Positions 36,108 to 45,187 of a stretch of 64,000 nt of DNA are shown in pieces; the stretch's first letter is position 1; each line of letters begins with the position of its first letter. The translations under genes were made by a program, and so were the position numbers. The stretch covers positions 31,700 to 95,699 of the forward strand of contig JANQHF010000101.1 in assembly GCA_028282725.1 (NCBI GenBank), read 5' to 3'. The stretch comes from Saprospiraceae bacterium (lineage in GTDB: Bacteria > Bacteroidota > Bacteroidia > Chitinophagales > Saprospiraceae). A model generated the notes under the pieces. It was not told the origin of the DNA. It saw only the letters and a list, made by a program, of their open reading frames with translations, and did not search any database.

Positions 36108-38514
36108 CACCTTCCTTTGGTTCGTTTGTACGTTTTCATTATCGGGTCAAACAGTTGAAATAAAAGATATCCGGGGACTGCCTCTTGTCGGGGTCGAAGT
36201 TTTTACGGAAGACTTGAGCTTTGGTGAAATATCTGATCGCGAGGGAAAGGTGAATATAGCCGGACTTGACACAAGCGCAATACTCTATTTTCGGTTCCTT
36301 GGGTTTCGAGAACAAATCATTGCTATTGGTGATCTCGAAAAAATGGGATTTGGTGTTGTAATGGAGAGCGTAGACCAATTGATTGACGAGGTGGTCATTT
36401 TGGGTCGAAAGGAAATCAGTCAAAGCGAAATTCCATTCCAGATTCGTTCCATTTCGGTTGAAGAAATTCAAAGTACACAGGCACAAACCTCTGCTGATGC
36501 TCTTGCCCAGCATGGGGGCGTTTTTGTCCAAAAGAGTCAGATGGGAGGTGGAAGTCCTGTCATAAGAGGGTTCGAAGCCAACCGGGTTTTGCTGGTTGTC
36601 GATGGCATCCGGTTGAATAACGCGATTTATAGAAATGGCCATCTTCAAAATGCCATAACCGTTGATCATGCTATACTTGAAAAGATGGAAGTGATTTTTG
36701 GGCCTAATTCCTTGATTTACGGGAGTGATGCCCTGGGAGGAGTAGTGAACTTTCAAACTAAGGATCCCAAATTTGCGACCAATTCCGAACAACAACCTTC
36801 TACAGCAAATTATTACACGACTTATGCAACGGCAAATTCAGAGCGATCACTCCACTTTGATTATTCGAAAGGTTGGAAGAAGCTTGGCGTTCTGACCAGC
36901 TTGAGTTATCGGGTCTTTGGAGACCTGCGGAGTGGCAATAATCGAGATGAGCGATTTCCGGAGTTTGGAAAAAGGAACAAGATCCAGGTTGAGGATAACA
37001 ACGGAAATGATTTATTTATCGAAAATGAAGACCCCAATAAGCAAGTCGGAACGGCCTATAACCAATTTGATTTTTTGCAAAAAGTAGTTTTTCGTCCGAA
37101 TATCAACCATCGCATCGGGGCAAACATTCAGTTTTCTACGAGTTCGGATGTTCCCAGGTATGACAATCTAAATGAAATTCACAATGGTCAACCTCGTTGG
37201 GCCGAATGGTTTTATGGTCCACAACGTCGGTTTTTGGGTGCTGTAGACTATCGTCATCTTGCGTCAGTCTCATTGTATGATCAATTGATCCTGATTGCAA
37301 GCCTCCAGCGTATTGATGAAGATCGAAATAGCAGAAGGTTTGGCAATCAGTTGCTATCCACTCAGGAGGAAGATGTCAATGTTCTGGGTTTTACCCTAGA
37401 TGCTGCAAAGAATCTTCTCAATGATAAACTCAAATTGGAATACGGTGCAGATATTCAGCACAATCTGGTCAGTAGTACTGCTTTCGATACGGATATCCGG
37501 ACAGAGTCTATCGTACCGAATCAATTGACCCGGTATGCCAGTGATGAAAATGAGATGACCAATGTAGGTGGTTATCTATTTCTCAGAGGTAAGATCAATG
37601 AACAAACTACCCTGAGTACAGGTCTTCGATATGCCCACTCTTCCTACTTCCTGAAATACGACCGGCAGGATCCTGTGGATTGGCCTGAAGAATTCTATCA
37701 GGGAATTGAGGGTTCAAATTCGGCACTGACCTGGTCTATTGGAGGTACTTTGGCTACTGAAAATGGTTTTCAACTCAGAAGTATCATTTCGACAGCATTT
37801 CGTTCTCCCAATATTGACGATTTATCCAAGATCAGGGTAAATAATGTAGAAATTACCTTCCCCAATCTCAATCTTCAACCTGAAAGATCCTTCAATGGTG
37901 AGTTAACCCTTGGCTTTCAAAATTCACTCTTTGAAAACATCAGTCTGACAGGATTTTATACCCGTCTCAACGATGCGATCACCAGACGACCCTATACCGG
38001 ACCGGGAGGTGAAACGCAATGGTTGACACAGGGTGATACGCTCAACATTGTCGCCAATCAAAATATTGATGAAGGTGAAGTATATGGGTTGAGCATGAAT
38101 TTGAGCATGTCAATCAGTGAGGCTTTGAGTTATACGGCTTCTTTTAACTACACCGAAGGGAGAGAGATTTCACCAACTGGAGAAAAAAGTCCCCTTGCAC
38201 ATATCCCACCTGTATACGGTCAGGCCGGAATTCAGTTTTCAAAATCAAGATGGAGCACTGACTTCTATCTGAGATTTAATGGAAGCAAACCACTTTCTGA
38301 GTACGGAGGTTCTGCAGATAATCCCGAATTGGCAACACCCATCGGAACGCTGGCATGGACTACGGCAAACATCTATTCGAAATTTGAACTGAGTCCCTTA
38401 ATTTCACTCAGCCTGGCGGTAGAAAATATCCTGGATAAACACTACCGCACATTTGCTTCAGGTGTAAGTGCCCCTGGAAGAAATATCATTCTCTCTGTAC
38501 GAGGGACTTTGTAG
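36067..38514 (+). CDS. TonB-dependent outer membrane receptor with CarboxypepD_reg-like domain
   Basis: 815 residues. Signal peptide ends near SLSGQ; then a ~75-residue beta-sandwich (VEIKDIRGLPLVGVEVFTEDLSFGEI), a plug domain (SADALAQHGGVFVQKSQ, MGGGSPVIRGFEANRVLL, LDGIRLNN-like VDGIRLNNAIYRNGH) and a 22-strand-type barrel (ISTAFRSPNIDDLS) ending at RGTL. It probably imports siderophore, haem or vitamin-like ligands. The ATG at 36067 sits inside the kinase gene; the longer open frame upstream is kinase antisense-frame sequence. Confidence 0.9.
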   Translation: MKERRLPYNFLLLNTFLWFVCTFSLSGQTVEIKDIRGLPLVGVEVFTEDLSFGEISDREGKVNIAGLDTSAILYFRFLGFREQIIAIGDLEKMGFGVVMESVDQLIDEVVILGRKEISQSEIPFQIRSISVEEIQSTQAQTSADALAQHGGVFVQKSQMGGGSPVIRGFEANRVLLVVDGIRLNNAIYRNGHLQNAITVDHAILEKMEVIFGPNSLIYGSDALGGVVNFQTKDPKFATNSEQQPSTANYYTTYATANSERSLHFDYSKGWKKLGVLTSLSYRVFGDLRSGNNRDERFPEFGKRNKIQVEDNNGNDLFIENEDPNKQVGTAYNQFDFLQKVVFRPNINHRIGANIQFSTSSDVPRYDNLNEIHNGQPRWAEWFYGPQRRFLGAVDYRHLASVSLYDQLILIASLQRIDEDRNSRRFGNQLLSTQEEDVNVLGFTLDAAKNLLNDKLKLEYGADIQHNLVSSTAFDTDIRTESIVPNQLTRYASDENEMTNVGGYLFLRGKINEQTTLSTGLRYAHSSYFLKYDRQDPVDWPEEFYQGIEGSNSALTWSIGGTLATENGFQLRSIISTAFRSPNIDDLSKIRVNNVEITFPNLNLQPERSFNGELTLGFQNSLFENISLTGFYTRLNDAITRRPYTGPGGETQWLTQGDTLNIVANQNIDEGEVYGLSMNLSMSISEALSYTASFNYTEGREISPTGEKSPLAHIPPVYGQAGIQFSKSRWSTDFYLRFNGSKPLSEYGGSADNPELATPIGTLAWTTANIYSKFELSPLISLSLAVENILDKHYRTFASGVSAPGRNIILSVRGTL

Positions 38515-38695
38515 TTGTCCCTATAAATTAAGGGTATGTCTGGATGAAAGTGATCAACTCTCTAATGGATTACTCTAGATTTATAGACATAAATATGCCT
38601 TATTGAGCATAAAAGCCCTGAATGGTTTACATTTATAAGGAACATTACAAAGGATTGGTCAGCCCGAGATCAATTCTTTGTCAAATTTATTACCC

Positions 38696-39091
38696 ATGAA
38701 CATGCGCAATAACAAGACGTTGTTGGTACTTTTCTGTATTGTCGTTGGTATTGCTCCTCTTGCATCAACCCAGTCAAGTTCTCTCTTTACGGTTAATCAT
38801 CACAACAAGGAATTGATCGTTGTCGATCTGGAAAGTACAACGGATTCCGATTTCACGGAACTGGCCGGATATGTGTTGAATGCATTTGAGAATAATAAGG
38901 ACAACGTAATTACCATAAAATGTTACGCAAAATCCCCCGGAGACTCCAAGAGTCCTGCTGTGACGCATCTGATCAAGGAAATGATTAAAGCGGGGATTGT
39001 CAGGGAAGATATCATTGCTCTTTATGAGCATACAGACCTGCCCAATGCATACATGACGCTTTCGTTCAGGTCCAAGATTCAGGTACAGTAA
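38696..39091 (+). CDS. Small secreted protein of unknown family (131 aa)
   Basis: ATG at 38696, a signal peptide (TLLVLFCIVVGIAPLASTQ), then ~105 residues. The C-terminal half (THLIKEMIKAGIVREDIIALYEHTDLPNAYMTLSF) resembles the C-terminal half of the next gene's product and has the helix-then-strand rhythm of OmpA-like folds, but no family was recognised. The gap of 46 bases to the next gene and the similarity suggest a tandem pair. Confidence 0.68.
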   Translation: MNMRNNKTLLVLFCIVVGIAPLASTQSSSLFTVNHHNKELIVVDLESTTDSDFTELAGYVLNAFENNKDNVITIKCYAKSPGDSKSPAVTHLIKEMIKAGIVREDIIALYEHTDLPNAYMTLSFRSKIQVQ

Positions 39092-39137
39092 TATGGCATA
39101 ATAATTGGACTGGGATAGATAATCAAATCTCAGTCCC

Positions 39138-39704
39138 ATGAACTTGTCGACTCCAATACGCTTGTGTATTGTTCTATTTCTGATCTGTACGATTTCTTTT
39201 TCTTTTGCACGTGATATGGCGATAACCACCATTGTTGTTTTAGATGGCAAGGCATATCTGGTCGACTTGAATGATCATGGCGAAATAACCACGACCTATA
39301 TGGAAGTGACCAATTATTTTAAGAGCAATAAAGATCACGATACCAAGGTAATTGAAGCAAAAGCCATGTATCGGAAGTTATCCAAGGAGCAAATGGATCA
39401 AATTCGCTTTATTTCCATAACCGAAAATGGCCAAAATCTGGATGAGTTCATGCTCAGCAATCTTGAAGACCTTGCCAACCATTATCAGCAGACCTATGCA
39501 AATCAAATAGAAATAACCGCCGCCAGAAATTCTTCTAATAAGCATTTGTTAGAAATGAATATCGAAAGAATCAAATCTCTGTTGGTCAATCATGGCGTGA
39601 TGGAAACGGACATCAAAGTGCACTACAAAATAGATCGCGGGGAGGATCCAACAACATTTATTAAGGTGATCTCAAATTTGAAGACACTTCCTGTACATTA
39701 TTAA
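39138..39704 (+). CDS. Small secreted protein, likely paralogue of the preceding gene (188 aa)
   Basis: Signal peptide (LCIVLFLICTISFSFA) and ~165 residues. The C-terminal stretch ERIKSLLVNHGVMETDIKVHYKI matches in pattern the same part of the preceding product. It has an extra middle region (about 45-110). Function unknown. Its stop overlaps the convergent App1-like gene by 4 bases. Confidence 0.68.
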   Translation: MNLSTPIRLCIVLFLICTISFSFARDMAITTIVVLDGKAYLVDLNDHGEITTTYMEVTNYFKSNKDHDTKVIEAKAMYRKLSKEQMDQIRFISITENGQNLDEFMLSNLEDLANHYQQTYANQIEITAARNSSNKHLLEMNIERIKSLLVNHGVMETDIKVHYKIDRGEDPTTFIKVISNLKTLPVHY

Positions 39705-40681
39705 GCATCCGAAAGAATATATTCTTGTAAGCGAGCATGCTCCTGTAATTCATTGCTGTGGGAGAATAGGACAATATTCTGCTTGGGATTGGAATCGATT
39801 AATTCGCTGATTCTTCTTGAACGACGGACCACTCCCAAGTCCCTGATATAGATAGCCATGACCCTGTCAGGATATTTACAGGCAATTTGAATGTATATGT
39901 CAGCATCTAATTCTCCGGCATCTCCTATCAGAATGAAATTCATATCCGTTAATCTGGTGAACAAGCTTTCGATTTCCGAATACTTGTGCATTGTGATGAT
40001 TTGTCTGGCTTTAAACCAGGAATAACTGATATCTCTCAAAATCAAGGTTCCCTTCGGAAATCCGTTCACTTTCAGATACTGCCTGAGATAGCTGAACATA
40101 TTCCATGGACTATTGGAAATATAGAAAACCGGATTTTCATTGAATCCCTGACCTTGTCTAAACAAATGAAATAGCTCTGAGGACAATTCGTATGACTTTC
40201 TTCTCCATGGATTTAAAAAAAAGGTATTGATCAGGAGTCGCCACTTCAACCACGATGTGACACCGGTTTTCATGATCGTGTCATCGATGTCGCTGATGAC
40301 AGCATAGGCTGATGCAGCAGAAATATGCAGAATTTTTACTGAGACAGCAGTGGCATCCATACCTGTGATCCGTACCCCAGGGCCTTCCTGGTTTTCAATT
40401 TCCTCAGCAAAATATCCCTCGTCATCCGTAATAGATTGTACGCGGTACGCGCCAATTTCTATATATACCCGAAAAGCACGTAATTCATCCGTCAGTAGTC
40501 GTTTCACCATTTTTTTAAAGGAGGTAACCAAACCATCATGCGCGTAGTTGATTACTCTCTTGTCCTGTAAAACTCTTCCTTTTACATATACCTTGTCGTG
40601 AAATCTATAGGCGTAGTAGAGGTGAATAATAATCGGATCAGATTCGAACCAATTTCGAATTTTTCTGAAGACTTGTAACAT
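39701..40681 (-). CDS. App1-like phosphatidate phosphatase domain protein (DUF2183)
   Basis: 326 residues. The central domain has the HAD-type motif ISDIDDTIMKTG (DxDxT), then FYISNSPWNMFSYLRQYLKVNGFPKG and LIGDAGELDADIY, as in yeast App1, a phosphatidate phosphatase. Bacterial members may act on lipid phosphates or related esters. The N-terminal ~110 residues look like a beta-rich substrate or membrane contact domain. It begins 13 bases after the preceding gene on the same strand. Confidence 0.85.
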   Translation of the reverse strand: MLQVFRKIRNWFESDPIIIHLYYAYRFHDKVYVKGRVLQDKRVINYAHDGLVTSFKKMVKRLLTDELRAFRVYIEIGAYRVQSITDDEGYFAEEIENQEGPGVRITGMDATAVSVKILHISAASAYAVISDIDDTIMKTGVTSWLKWRLLINTFFLNPWRRKSYELSSELFHLFRQGQGFNENPVFYISNSPWNMFSYLRQYLKVNGFPKGTLILRDISYSWFKARQIITMHKYSEIESLFTRLTDMNFILIGDAGELDADIYIQIACKYPDRVMAIYIRDLGVVRRSRRISELIDSNPKQNIVLFSHSNELQEHARLQEYILSDA

Positions 40682-40694
40682 CGCACACCCTTAT

Positions 40695-41795
40695 TCAAGA
40701 AATGACAGTGCAGTAGTTCATGATCATGTCCAGATTTATATTGGACTTGATCATTTCAATTGCTCTCTTGATTTTCCAGGGAGTATGACGATTGATCTTT
40801 ACTTCAATCCTGCTGATCTTCAAGACCGCTCCGTAGGTGTCCAGGTTCGTTCGGAGCAAGGGGATTTGAAATGACTTAATGTAATTCATATTGTCATCAT
40901 CAATATCTCCACCACCGGTAACGATAATTCCGGAAAGAGGGCAATCCGGAATATCTTCTCTTTCTGAAAAAGTACGAACTCTCTTAAGCGCTCTGTCGAT
41001 TGTTCGATTACTGGCTATGAGCAACAAGTTTTGAAATGACTTTAATTCTTTTACATCGACGAGAGACCCAGCCAACATGCTTTCCACCCTGTTATCCAAT
41101 TTGTCGTTATTCATTTCTACGGAAGCCTTTATAGATTTAGCTACCGTACTCATCAACGGATATGCAAGCCTTTCGTCATATGGCATCAGACCGAGAAGAG
41201 GAATTCTTTTTCTTCCCAGCCATATGCGTAAATACTCATGTACGAGCTCCAGCTTATCAATGCGAACCTTATTGATAATGACACCAATGATAGGTACTTC
41301 CTCTTCACGAAAGAGAGAAGTGCACATGTGCAGCATATCGATTGTGCTTCCAATTCCACCCTCTACGATCATAATGACACCGGCATTCAATAATTTGGCA
41401 ACCCGGGCATTGGACAGACCTACTACACTACCCACTCCCGGATGTCCGGTGCCCTCATAAATGGTCAGATCGTGAAGTTTAGTCAATTGCTCGTTAGCCC
41501 TGAGAATTTTTTCTTCAAAATTCACTTTTTCAGGATGCTTGATGCTTTCCCGCACTGTGGATCCTGGCAAGACTACCGGGCTATGAAGATCCGGAACAAG
41601 ATCGAATTTGATTAAATCAGCAAAAAGTAGTGTGTCTTTGTCAACAAAAATGTCTCGAATAAACTTTTGCCCTACGGGTTTGCAATAGCCTACATTGATG
41701 TCTTTTTGAAGGAAGGTAGAGACAAGGCCAAGTGTACTTGTTGTTTTCCCGACATGCTGACTACTGGCAGCAACATATATGTTCTTATATTTCAT
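40695..41795 (-). CDS. BioD-like P-loop protein with DRTGG-type domain
   Basis: 366 residues. The first ~220 are a dethiobiotin-synthetase-like P-loop domain with Walker A SSQHVGKTTST, KPVGQKF and EGTGHPGVGSVVGLSNA. The rest resembles the DRTGG domain found in the N-terminal part of some phosphotransacetylases (COG0857), with LLIASNRTIDRAL and IVTGGGDIDDDN. There is no catalytic acetyltransferase domain here. Function unknown. It lies 28 bases downstream of aroB. Confidence 0.8.
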   Translation of the reverse strand: MKYKNIYVAASSQHVGKTTSTLGLVSTFLQKDINVGYCKPVGQKFIRDIFVDKDTLLFADLIKFDLVPDLHSPVVLPGSTVRESIKHPEKVNFEEKILRANEQLTKLHDLTIYEGTGHPGVGSVVGLSNARVAKLLNAGVIMIVEGGIGSTIDMLHMCTSLFREEEVPIIGVIINKVRIDKLELVHEYLRIWLGRKRIPLLGLMPYDERLAYPLMSTVAKSIKASVEMNNDKLDNRVESMLAGSLVDVKELKSFQNLLLIASNRTIDRALKRVRTFSEREDIPDCPLSGIIVTGGGDIDDDNMNYIKSFQIPLLRTNLDTYGAVLKISRIEVKINRHTPWKIKRAIEMIKSNINLDMIMNYCTVIS

Positions 41796-41823
41796 AGAGT
41801 ATGTGAACTTATGGAATTAACTT

Positions 41824-42909
41824 CTATATGAACGAGTCAATTTCTTTTAGGGTGGATGTCATGGCACTGATTATATCGCTTTCCGTGATATGAACGTCGT
41901 AAGAACCTTGTCCTATATCTTCAATTAAGGCACAAAGAATCTTTCCTCCCTTGTTCTTTTTATCCTTGTATAGAAATTCCATTATTTCCTTTCCCTGGGT
42001 CAGGTAAGCAAAATCTATATCGGAATATATACGGGTAATATATTTTATGATGGCACTGGCGTCTTCATTTTTCAAGCCGCATAATCTTGAAGCAAGTCGG
42101 GACTCAACCATCATCCCAAGAGCAATGGCTTCACCATGAAGTAATGGCTTTGATGTTTGGAGTGACCTCGATTCGAGGGCATGACCTACGGTATGTCCAA
42201 AATTCAAGGTTTTTCTCAATCCTTTCTCCAGGGGATCATCTATTACGATTTGTTTCTTTATTTGAACGGAATCATAGATTTCCCGATCCCAATCCATATT
42301 TGTCCACTCATCCAACCGGGTCAGCCTGTCCCACACCTCTTTATTGGCAATAAGTGCGTGCTTGATCATTTCAGCATATCCGCTTCTCAACTGCTCAAAA
42401 GGCAATGTTTTGAGAAATAAGGGGTCGATGATCACAGCTGTTGGGTCTTTAAACAAGCCGATAAAGTTTTTGACTTCGTTAAAATCCACACCGAGTTTAC
42501 CACCTACCGAGGCATCTACCTGTGACAATAAAGTTGTGGGTATTTGAACAAAGTCAATTCCACGCATATAGCAGGAAGCCGCAAATCCGCCCATATCACC
42601 GATCACCCCGCCTCCAATATTCAAGATTAAGGAATGTCGATCGAGATTGTAGTCAGACATTGCTGACCATAATTTATTGCAGGTTTTGACTGACTTATAC
42701 TTTTCGCCGGACCGAATGGAAATTATTTGATCAACTCCATGTATTCCAGAGACTCTTGGGAGACAATGCAATTTCGTGTTCTGATCAACAATCACTGCTA
42801 TTCCGGAGTAGGTCCTGTTATTCAGAAACGAATTGAGATGAGTCCGTATGTCCCCTAGCAAAATTTCATAGTCGGGCATTGTGATTTTTAAATTCATCTC
42901 ATTCAACAT
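41824..42909 (-). CDS. aroB: 3-dehydroquinate synthase
   Basis: Second step of the shikimate pathway: converts DAHP to 3-dehydroquinate. 361 residues with NAD-binding NIGGGVIGDMGGFAASCYMRGIDF, PTTLLSQVDASVGGKLGVDF, a metal-binding Glu in GYAEMIKHALI and the His ligands in NFGHTVGHALES and LLHGEAIALGM. It starts 5 bases after the ABM protein gene. Confidence 0.95.
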   Translation of the reverse strand: MLNEMNLKITMPDYEILLGDIRTHLNSFLNNRTYSGIAVIVDQNTKLHCLPRVSGIHGVDQIISIRSGEKYKSVKTCNKLWSAMSDYNLDRHSLILNIGGGVIGDMGGFAASCYMRGIDFVQIPTTLLSQVDASVGGKLGVDFNEVKNFIGLFKDPTAVIIDPLFLKTLPFEQLRSGYAEMIKHALIANKEVWDRLTRLDEWTNMDWDREIYDSVQIKKQIVIDDPLEKGLRKTLNFGHTVGHALESRSLQTSKPLLHGEAIALGMMVESRLASRLCGLKNEDASAIIKYITRIYSDIDFAYLTQGKEIMEFLYKDKKNKGGKILCALIEDIGQGSYDVHITESDIISAMTSTLKEIDSFI

Positions 42910-42914
42910 ACCGG

Positions 42915-43202
42915 TTAGTCAATACTCTTTGTACTCCAGGCTTCAGGCCTGGAAGCAAATTTCTTCTTAACCTCAGACCATGTCTCCTGAAATAATTGAG
43001 AGTTTCTATAATGTTCCAAAGATCCTTCGTTCTCCCACCGGCTCAAGGTAAAAAACACCCTTGGATCATTAATGTCCTGAACGAGTTGTACCCCTATACA
43101 TCCCTCATACTCTTCAATTTTGGGTTCGACCTGGGTATAAATAGACTTGAAGGATGGTATCAACTCTTTCATAAACGTCATTTTCACAATGCGGGTTAGC
43201 AT
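42915..43202 (-). CDS. ABM-type (antibiotic biosynthesis monooxygenase fold) small protein
   Basis: About 95 residues starting at the ATG 43202. A ferredoxin-like ABM domain pattern: LTRIVKMTFMKELIPSF, YEGCIGVQLVQDINDPRVFFTLSRWENEGSLEHYRNSQLF and W. Members often bind haem or catalyse monooxygenation, but the substrate is unknown. It is between the SAM hydrolase gene and aroB in the same direction. Confidence 0.8.
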   Translation of the reverse strand: MLTRIVKMTFMKELIPSFKSIYTQVEPKIEEYEGCIGVQLVQDINDPRVFFTLSRWENEGSLEHYRNSQLFQETWSEVKKKFASRPEAWSTKSID

Positions 43203-43217
43203 ATCCGTAATTTGCAA

Positions 43218-43982
43218 TTAAAAAAAGTCTATTTGGATGGTTTCTGTTTTGTTCAATCCTAAGAGTTCACTTGCATTGCCCATTCGAATGGCAATTTCAA
43301 GCAAGTCTATTGAGTTAAAAAAGGCGCAGACATCTCCAATCATCACGTTGTTATACCTGTTGGACAGTTTGAGTACAGGATCATCACTTTTATAGTAGAT
43401 TGCGAAGTTTCTATTTTGCCGCACTTCTTCAAACACATTTTTAGAAAGGTTAACGATGACATTTCCAAAATGATCTACATACATGATGGTTGCCCTGATC
43501 TGATTGGGACTAATCACGGGTTGTAGATTGATTTTGGTTTCAAATCGTTCGACTGGCCGGCCGAGTTTGGAGATCGGACTACCCGCTGATAACCCTTGCA
43601 TTACGTTTTCAACAACATCATAAATATCCAACAGATCCTGATCGGCAATTTCAATGATACGTTCTTCCACAAGATCAGTAAGCACTAGTGAAAACAGTCC
43701 GTTATTAGGTCCTATGAATGTGAAATCATCATGATTAAATACCAGTAGTCTGTTTGCAGAGTCATAAAAAGTATTCACTCCCACAAAGTGAATGGTACCT
43801 TTCGGAAAAGAATTGTACGTACTCTTCAGGAAGAATGCTCCCTCCATAATGTCATGTGCACTGATATCATGTGTAATATCTATGATTGTAACCTTCGGAA
43901 AGGCCCTGAGAATATGTCCTTTCAATAAGGCTACATAATAGTCTTTGGAACCAAAATCCGTAGTCAGAGTGATAATGCTCAT
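43218..43982 (-). CDS. SAM hydroxide adenosyltransferase (DUF62 / duf62 family)
   Basis: A 254-residue enzyme of the fluorinase/chlorinase/SAM hydrolase family. LTTDFGSKDYYVALLKG at the start, DITHDISAHDIMEGAFFLKSTYNSFPKGTIHFVGV and FIGPNNGLFSLVL; the C-terminal barrel has YVDHFGNVIVNL. Most bacterial members split SAM to adenosine and methionine using hydroxide, so a halogenase role is unlikely. Gene upstream boundary: 109 bases to the divergent M23 peptidase gene. Confidence 0.88.
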   Translation of the reverse strand: MSIITLTTDFGSKDYYVALLKGHILRAFPKVTIIDITHDISAHDIMEGAFFLKSTYNSFPKGTIHFVGVNTFYDSANRLLVFNHDDFTFIGPNNGLFSLVLTDLVEERIIEIADQDLLDIYDVVENVMQGLSAGSPISKLGRPVERFETKINLQPVISPNQIRATIMYVDHFGNVIVNLSKNVFEEVRQNRNFAIYYKSDDPVLKLSNRYNNVMIGDVCAFFNSIDLLEIAIRMGNASELLGLNKTETIQIDFF

Positions 43983-44091
43983 GCTATCTGGAAAATCAAA
44001 ACCTAAAGAAAAGAAAATAATATTGCATCTGAATATTGGGTATCTAATGCCTTTAATTGAATATAATTGCTGTCTATATGGGAGTTAAAAA

Positions 44092-44754
44092 ATGAATCTT
44101 TCATCTGTTCAGGAATCAATTTTCCCATTGATGGGAATGGGGTACTCAACGTCCGATTTCGCTTCTGTTGATTTATCACGGGACCATTTAGACGATCTGG
44201 ACATCAATGGAATGAAAGATCTCTCCGACTACCTGGAAGCTTGCCGGAAAAACACTTCATGTCCTCTGTTGATTGGCGGATATTTGGAAAGAAGATCCCT
44301 CTATCAGAGCGACTTGTTTCAATCAGGAAAACAACCGGATCGAAATATCCACCTGGGCGTAGATATTTGGTGTGTTGCGGGCACCCCCATCTACGCCCCT
44401 TTGCCCGGAGTCATCCACAGTTTTGCCAATAATGACAATGACCTTGACTATGGGTACACTTTGATCGTTCAACATGCAACGGACAACCTGGAATTCTATG
44501 CCTTATATGGTCATTTGAGTAGCCAATACTTTAATCTTTGGAAAAAGGATATGCACGTAATGAAAGGAGAAAAAATTGCTACGGTGGGAGACATGCATGA
44601 AAATGGAGGATGGGTCTCTCACCTCCATTTTCAGATCATTTTGGACTTAGAACAGAAAAACGGAGATTATCCGGGCGTTTGCAGTCAGGATCAACTGGCA
44701 TTCTATCGGACGAATTGTCCTGATCCGGATGGATTCATAAAAAAAGCGCCTTAA
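44092..44754 (+). CDS. M23 family peptidase (LytM-type)
   Basis: 220 residues, no signal peptide visible. The LytM zinc ligands are seen: His and Asp in NIHLGVDIW, His in LYGHLS and His in SHLHFQI. The N-terminal ~85 residues are of unknown fold. Relatives cleave peptidoglycan cross-bridges; the lack of an export signal is odd and suggests either non-classical export or another role. Its stop codon (TAA 44752-44754) lies inside the terminator of the convergent RNA gene. Confidence 0.8.
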   Translation: MNLSSVQESIFPLMGMGYSTSDFASVDLSRDHLDDLDINGMKDLSDYLEACRKNTSCPLLIGGYLERRSLYQSDLFQSGKQPDRNIHLGVDIWCVAGTPIYAPLPGVIHSFANNDNDLDYGYTLIVQHATDNLEFYALYGHLSSQYFNLWKKDMHVMKGEKIATVGDMHENGGWVSHLHFQIILDLEQKNGDYPGVCSQDQLAFYRTNCPDPDGFIKKAP

Positions 44755-44774
44755 TCATGATGACTAAGGCGCTT
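44739..44774 (-). terminator. Intrinsic terminator of the tRNA-like RNA
   Basis: Perfect 10-base stem: AAGCGCCTTA (44744-44753) with TAAGGCGCTT (44765-44774). Reading on the minus strand the stem is followed by a T-run (the A-run at 44739-44745 on plus). On the plus strand no T-run follows, so it works for the minus-strand RNA only. Confidence 0.85.
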
Positions 44775-44783
44775 CGAAAAGAG

Positions 44784-44937
44784 CTGTGAGAGAAGGATTC
44801 GAACCTTCACGAGGAGCTTAGCCACTGAACAAAGTGCCGACGAATCGGATTTGTGGTCAATCCCTATCCAGCGTTTATTGCTTCTATCCCCACCCCCGAG
44901 ACAAGAGGGCATGGCTACCTGTTTCATCACCTCACAG
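44784..44937 (-). ncRNA. tRNA-like structured RNA with an ~80-nt variable region
   Basis: A 154-base minus-strand RNA. Its 5' end CTGTGAGG pairs with the 3' end TCTCACAG (8 pairs, last is G-T) to form an acceptor-like stem. A T-arm follows the tRNA pattern exactly: GAAGG-TTCGAAT-CCTTC. The D-arm (TGATGAAACAGGTAGCCAT) has the 3-base stem and GG of type II tRNAs. An anticodon-like arm, CCCTC-TTGTCTC-GGGGG (44909-44893), presents GTC. Between it and the T-arm are ~80 bases, closed by GGGGA (44891-44887) with TCCTC (44815-44811), holding hairpins GGATT/AATCC and CACT/AGTG. No CCA is encoded. A normal tRNA is ~76-90 bases, so this is not a plain tRNA; a tmRNA would be about twice as long. Function unknown. 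Confidence 0.7.
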
Positions 44938-44978
44938 TATTGTCAATAAATTTGTGTCTTTCACTATTGAAGACAACA

Positions 44979-45011
44979 CAAATATATACCCTGAATCAAA
45001 ATAATTGCAAA
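44979..45011 (-). promoter_or_regulatory. Promoter for the tRNA-like RNA
   Basis: Reading on the minus strand: TTTG (45011-45008), 21-base spacer, TATATTTG (44986-44979). It predicts a transcript start near 44970-44975, about 35 bases before the acceptor stem, so a 5' leader would be removed by processing. Promoter, RNA and terminator together make a complete independent unit. Confidence 0.6.
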
Positions 45012-45187
45012 TATTTTAATAATTTTATTAAAATTTCGAATATTATAAAAATTAATCGATCTGATTAAAATTATTCTGACAACTGATCCTTTATCGATGA
45101 CGCTATTGAATATTTTCTACAATATTGGACTTGAAATATGTGAAAAAGACTCATTGATGACATTTTTCGGGTGATACAGCCTCGGTA
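45012..45187. other. AT-rich spacer
   Basis: Together with the RNA unit this fills the 430-base gap between the M23 peptidase and TPR genes. The sequence is strongly AT-rich, with no reading frame, repeat or hairpin that I can support. Confidence 0.5.

Noticed and set aside
43218..43982. Fluorinase or chlorinase
   Set aside because: Most bacterial family members are SAM hydrolases and no halometabolite gene cluster is present.
44784..44937. tmRNA (ssrA) or an ordinary tRNA
   Set aside because: It is too short for tmRNA and has no tag-like reading frame; it is too long for a normal tRNA. It is kept as tRNA-like RNA.
44853..45068. Plus-strand 71-codon frame opposite the RNA gene
   Set aside because: It is antisense to the structured RNA and AT-rich spacer, with no protein-like pattern.
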